Shown here: one piece after another, positions 61,798 through 64,000 of the stretch
How positions within the stretch are numbered: position 1 is the stretch's first letter
How the letters are laid out: every line of letters begins with the position of its first letter
NCBI GenBank assembly: GCA_041393965.1
Contig: JAWKJB010000001.1
Coordinates: 838,510-902,509, forward strand
Direction: 5' to 3'
Length of the DNA stretch: 64,000 nt
Source: Acidimicrobiia bacterium
GTDB taxonomy: Bacteria; Actinomycetota; Acidimicrobiia; Spongiisociales; UBA5794
The notes under the pieces: generated by a model
The model's input: only the letters and a program-made list of their open reading frames with translations
Told to the model about the DNA's origin: nothing
Databases searched by the model: none
Position numbers and translations under genes: made by a program

Positions 61798-63039
61798 TTA
61801 GGCGGCGGGGAGTTCGGGTGTTTGGGGGGTGGTCACCTCCTTGGGTTGTGGCTGGTCGATGAGGCGCATTGATCCTTCGGAGAGGTAGCGACGGTCGGTG
61901 GTTTGCCAGTCGTCGTGGGTCTCGGCCAGCACGGCACCGACGAGACGGATCACGGAGGCGTCGTCGGGGAAGATCCCCACGACGTTGGAACGCCGCTTGA
62001 TCTCTTTGTGGACCCGTTCGAGGGGGTTGGTGGAAGCGATCTTGCGCCAGTGGGCCCGGGGGAACTGGGCGTAGGCGCAGAGGTCGGCTTCGGCGTCATC
62101 GAGGAGTTGGGCGGCTTGGGGATACCGTATCTCGAGCATTCCGACCACCTGCCGCAGCTGCTGGCGGGTCGATTCGGGATCGGGCTGGGCGAAGATGGTG
62201 CGGACTGTGGCAGCGATCATCTCCTTGTGGCTCTTGGGGACGGCCGCCAACAGGTTTCGCATCAGATGCACCTTGCAGCGTTGCTACGCCGCGCCTTGGA
62301 ACACCCGGCTGATGGCGAGCTTGAGACCAGCGTGAGCGTCAGAGATCACCAACTTCACGCCGCCCAGGCCGCGGTCTTTCAACGAACGGAGGAACTGGGT
62401 CCAGAACACCTCGTCTTCGGAGTCGCCGACGTCGAGACCAAGCACTTCCCGGTTGCCGTCAGCTGCCACCCCGGTGGCGACGACCACCGCTCGAGAGACG
62501 ATGTGGTGGTCGACGCGGGCTTTGACATAGGTGGCGTCAACAAACACATACGGAAACCCGAGGTGATCGAGCCGGCGGGTACGGAACACTTCGACCTGTT
62601 CGTCGATCTCGGCACAGATCCGGCTCACCGTCGACTTCGACACCCCGGTGTCGCAACCCAACGCTTTGACCAGATCATCGACCTTCCTCGTGGAGGTGCC
62701 GGTGATGTAGGCGGTCATGATCACCGCCCACAGCGCCTTGTCAACCCGGCGGCGCGGTTCGAGCAGCGACGGGAAGAACGACCCCACCCGCACCTTGGGG
62801 ATCCTGAGTTCGACATCACCCGCTGGTGTCGACAACAGCCGGCCGCGGCCACCGTTGCGATAGTTCGACCGGGTGTCAGATCGTTCGTGATGTGATGCGC
62901 CGATCTGGGCGGTCAACTCGGCGTCGATCAGATCCTGAAGTGCCTGCTCCAACAAGCGGCGGAACAACTCCTTCGTGCCGTCATCGCCAAGACGTGCCAA
63001 CAGATCGGCGTAGATTGATGCATCATCATGATGGGCCAT
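61798..63039 (-). pseudogene. IS256-family (Mutator) transposase, interrupted by an amber codon
   Basis: About 413 codons in one frame. N-terminal part: MAHHDDASIYADLLARLGDDG, SNYRNGGRGRLLSTPAGDVELRIPKVR and the first catalytic Asp in YVFVDATYVKAR. The second Asp is in KLVISDAHAGL and the catalytic Glu in ASTNPLERVHKEIKRR. At 62284-62286 a TAG stands where the family has Trp (FQGAAWQRC), so a TGG to TAG change stops translation at about residue 252. Both halves are otherwise intact and in frame, so the mutation is recent. Confidence 0.92.
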
Positions 63040-63112
63040 CGTGTGGTCTCCTCTACGAGCTCGTGGTTGGACTCGCTGAGAATCACACGGTGGCCCCATC
63101 CATCGAAGGACC

Positions 63113-63147
63113 CACCCCCAATTTCCACCACTCCACGGGACGCATAC
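63113..63147 (-). repeat. Right terminal inverted repeat of the IS256-family element
   Basis: On the minus strand it begins GTATGCGTCCCGTGG; the second copy of GGTCGTGC follows at 63148-63155. Confidence 0.85.
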
Positions 63148-63194
63148 GGTCGTGCCCACTTCGGCGCATCAGCCTGCCGTAGCACATGCGACCC

Positions 63195-63200
63195 TACGAT
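63195..63200 (+). promoter_or_regulatory. -10 box of the DUF3800 gene
   Basis: TACGAT ends 8 nt before the ATG at 63209. Confidence 0.35.
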
Positions 63201-63208
63201 GACTCCCG

Positions 63209-64000
63209 ATGAAGCTCTGCTACCTCGATGAGACCGGCACCGATGGCGCGAGTCCGCTCGTTGTGTTCGTTGGCGTGATTGCCGACGTCGCCAGGGTTCA
63301 TCGCACCCGGCTTGAGTTCGAGGAACTGTTTCGGGATCTCGCGGAGCTCCCAAGCAAGGCAATCGCCGAGTTGAAGGGCTCGAGCGTCTACTACGGCAAT
63401 GGTCGATGGAACGGCGTTGACGGCGAAGCGCGGCACGCCGCGATCGCTCGACTGTGTCATGGGTGTCCGATCGAAAGCACACGCTGGCTCTGGCGGCGCT
63501 TGATACGAGTCGTTTCGACGAGTCGGGCCTCCGTGATCTCACTGGGCTCGACATCTGGATGAGTGGTGCCGTTCACATCGCGCTCCAAGCGCAGAAGGCC
63601 CATCAACAGATAAGCAAGAACAAGGGAGCGACCTTCCTCGTCTTCGACGAGCACAAGGTCAAGGGCGATGCGCTCGCGGAGCTGCTGTTTGATCCTCCGG
63701 GGTGGTCGGACGACTACTACGGTCGCGGCAAGAACCAGATGGCGCTGGACCAGATCACAGATACAGCGTTCTACGCGCGTTCACACCATGTAGGACTTGT
63801 ACAAGCGGCGGACATCTTCGCCTTCGTCTTCCGACGGTACTCCGAGATATGCGACTACGGTCACGATGAGGGCTACGAGGGTGAACGCGAGCGACTCACA
63901 GGCTGGGTCGACATCCTTGGCAGTCGTCTGTTGGCACGTTCTCACCGCTGGCCGAAGCGGACGAAATCGAAGGTTGCGGAGCTAATCACGGATCTTGCCC
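63209..64000 (+). pseudogene. DUF3800 protein gene, frameshifted and cut by window edge
   Basis: The N-terminal frame reads MKLCYLDETGTDGASPLVVFVGV with the DETG motif typical of DUF3800 and continues to LCHG. The remaining family sequence, SDRKHTLALAALDTSRF, GATFLVFDEHKV and GLVQAADIFAFVFRRYSEI, is in another frame that opens at 63463. One missing G in the run at 63461-63463 would join the two. DUF3800 proteins have an RNase H-like fold, are common on mobile DNA, and have no proven role. The shift could be real or a sequencing error; the 3' end is outside the window. Confidence 0.75.

Larger units (their letters stand above)
61740..63147 (-). mobile_element. IS256-family insertion sequence, complete but inactive
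   Basis: A 1408-bp element. Terminal inverted repeats lie at 61740-61774 and 63113-63147. Counting inward from the conserved GCGTCCCG, 26 of 31 positions match. An 8-bp target duplication, GGTCGTGC, flanks it at 61732-61739 and 63148-63155, which shows insertion by transposition. The single transposase gene is interrupted by an amber codon. It inserted between the TIR-integrase chimera and the DUF3800 gene. Confidence 0.9.

Noticed and set aside
1..64000. CRISPR arrays, rRNA genes or riboswitches
   Set aside because: I saw no regularly spaced repeats, no rRNA sequence and no conserved riboswitch core.

Overview
The window is high-GC DNA whose gene content and signals point to an actinobacterium, possibly a deep-branching, Acidimicrobiia-like lineage. 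Evidence: a 180-kDa-class NAD-glutamate dehydrogenase, a DtxR-family metal regulator, a MprA/MprB-like two-component pair, Thr-rich wall or surface proteins, and many genes preceded directly by a TAnnnT -10 box 6-9 nt before the start codon with no Shine-Dalgarno sequence (leaderless transcripts). The exact taxon is inference.

Layout 1-53,600 (ordinary chromosome). A tryptophanase cut off by the window edge, a beta-propeller lipoprotein, a winged-helix/TPR regulator, a VanW wall protein, a TauE exporter and a cysteine-desulfurase-like enzyme come first. They are followed by a cytochrome c lipoprotein beside a heme-copper-oxidase-like membrane protein, an acyltransferase, an XRE-DUF4268 fusion, an unusually long pyruvate:ferredoxin oxidoreductase, an MFS exporter, a UvrD-type helicase, an AI-2E transporter, an esterase, a Bax-inhibitor-like protein and NAD-GDH. 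Next is a tight paaABCDE-tetR operon (phenylacetyl-CoA epoxidase) with a PaaR-type operator in its promoter. After it lie DoxX, ComB, haloalkane dehalogenase, Yip1, a CrtI-like oxidoreductase, a flippase-like protein, an SDR, a response regulator/histidine kinase pair with an exported repeat protein, a di-heme oxidoreductase, HMG-CoA lyase, a flavin reductase, a PadR regulator with a perfect palindromic operator and two membrane proteins. The segment ends with an aldehyde dehydrogenase, a lipocalin-like protein, a DtxR regulator, and a ribokinase-family kinase translationally coupled to a queuosine-salvage enzyme.

Layout 53,600-64,000 (accessory island). The boundary holds a 3' fragment of tRNA-Val(CAC) next to a remnant of an integrase C-terminus. 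The island carries an ABC exporter (FtsX permease plus ATPase), a lipoprotein, two small secreted crystallin/I36-like proteins, an ECF sigma factor with its membrane partner, a TIR-like effector fused in frame to a second integrase C-terminus, a complete IS256-family element with target duplication but an amber codon in its transposase, and a frameshifted DUF3800 gene that runs off the end.

The most striking signal is compositional. Reading by eye I find no ACGT tetranucleotide in about the first 54,020 bases, where roughly 150 or more would be expected by chance, yet more than 25 occur in the last 10 kb. The chromosome seems to be depleted of ACGT, for example always using gat-gtX, tat-gtX and cat-gtX for Asp/Tyr/His-Val. 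The island is not, so it has probably arrived recently.
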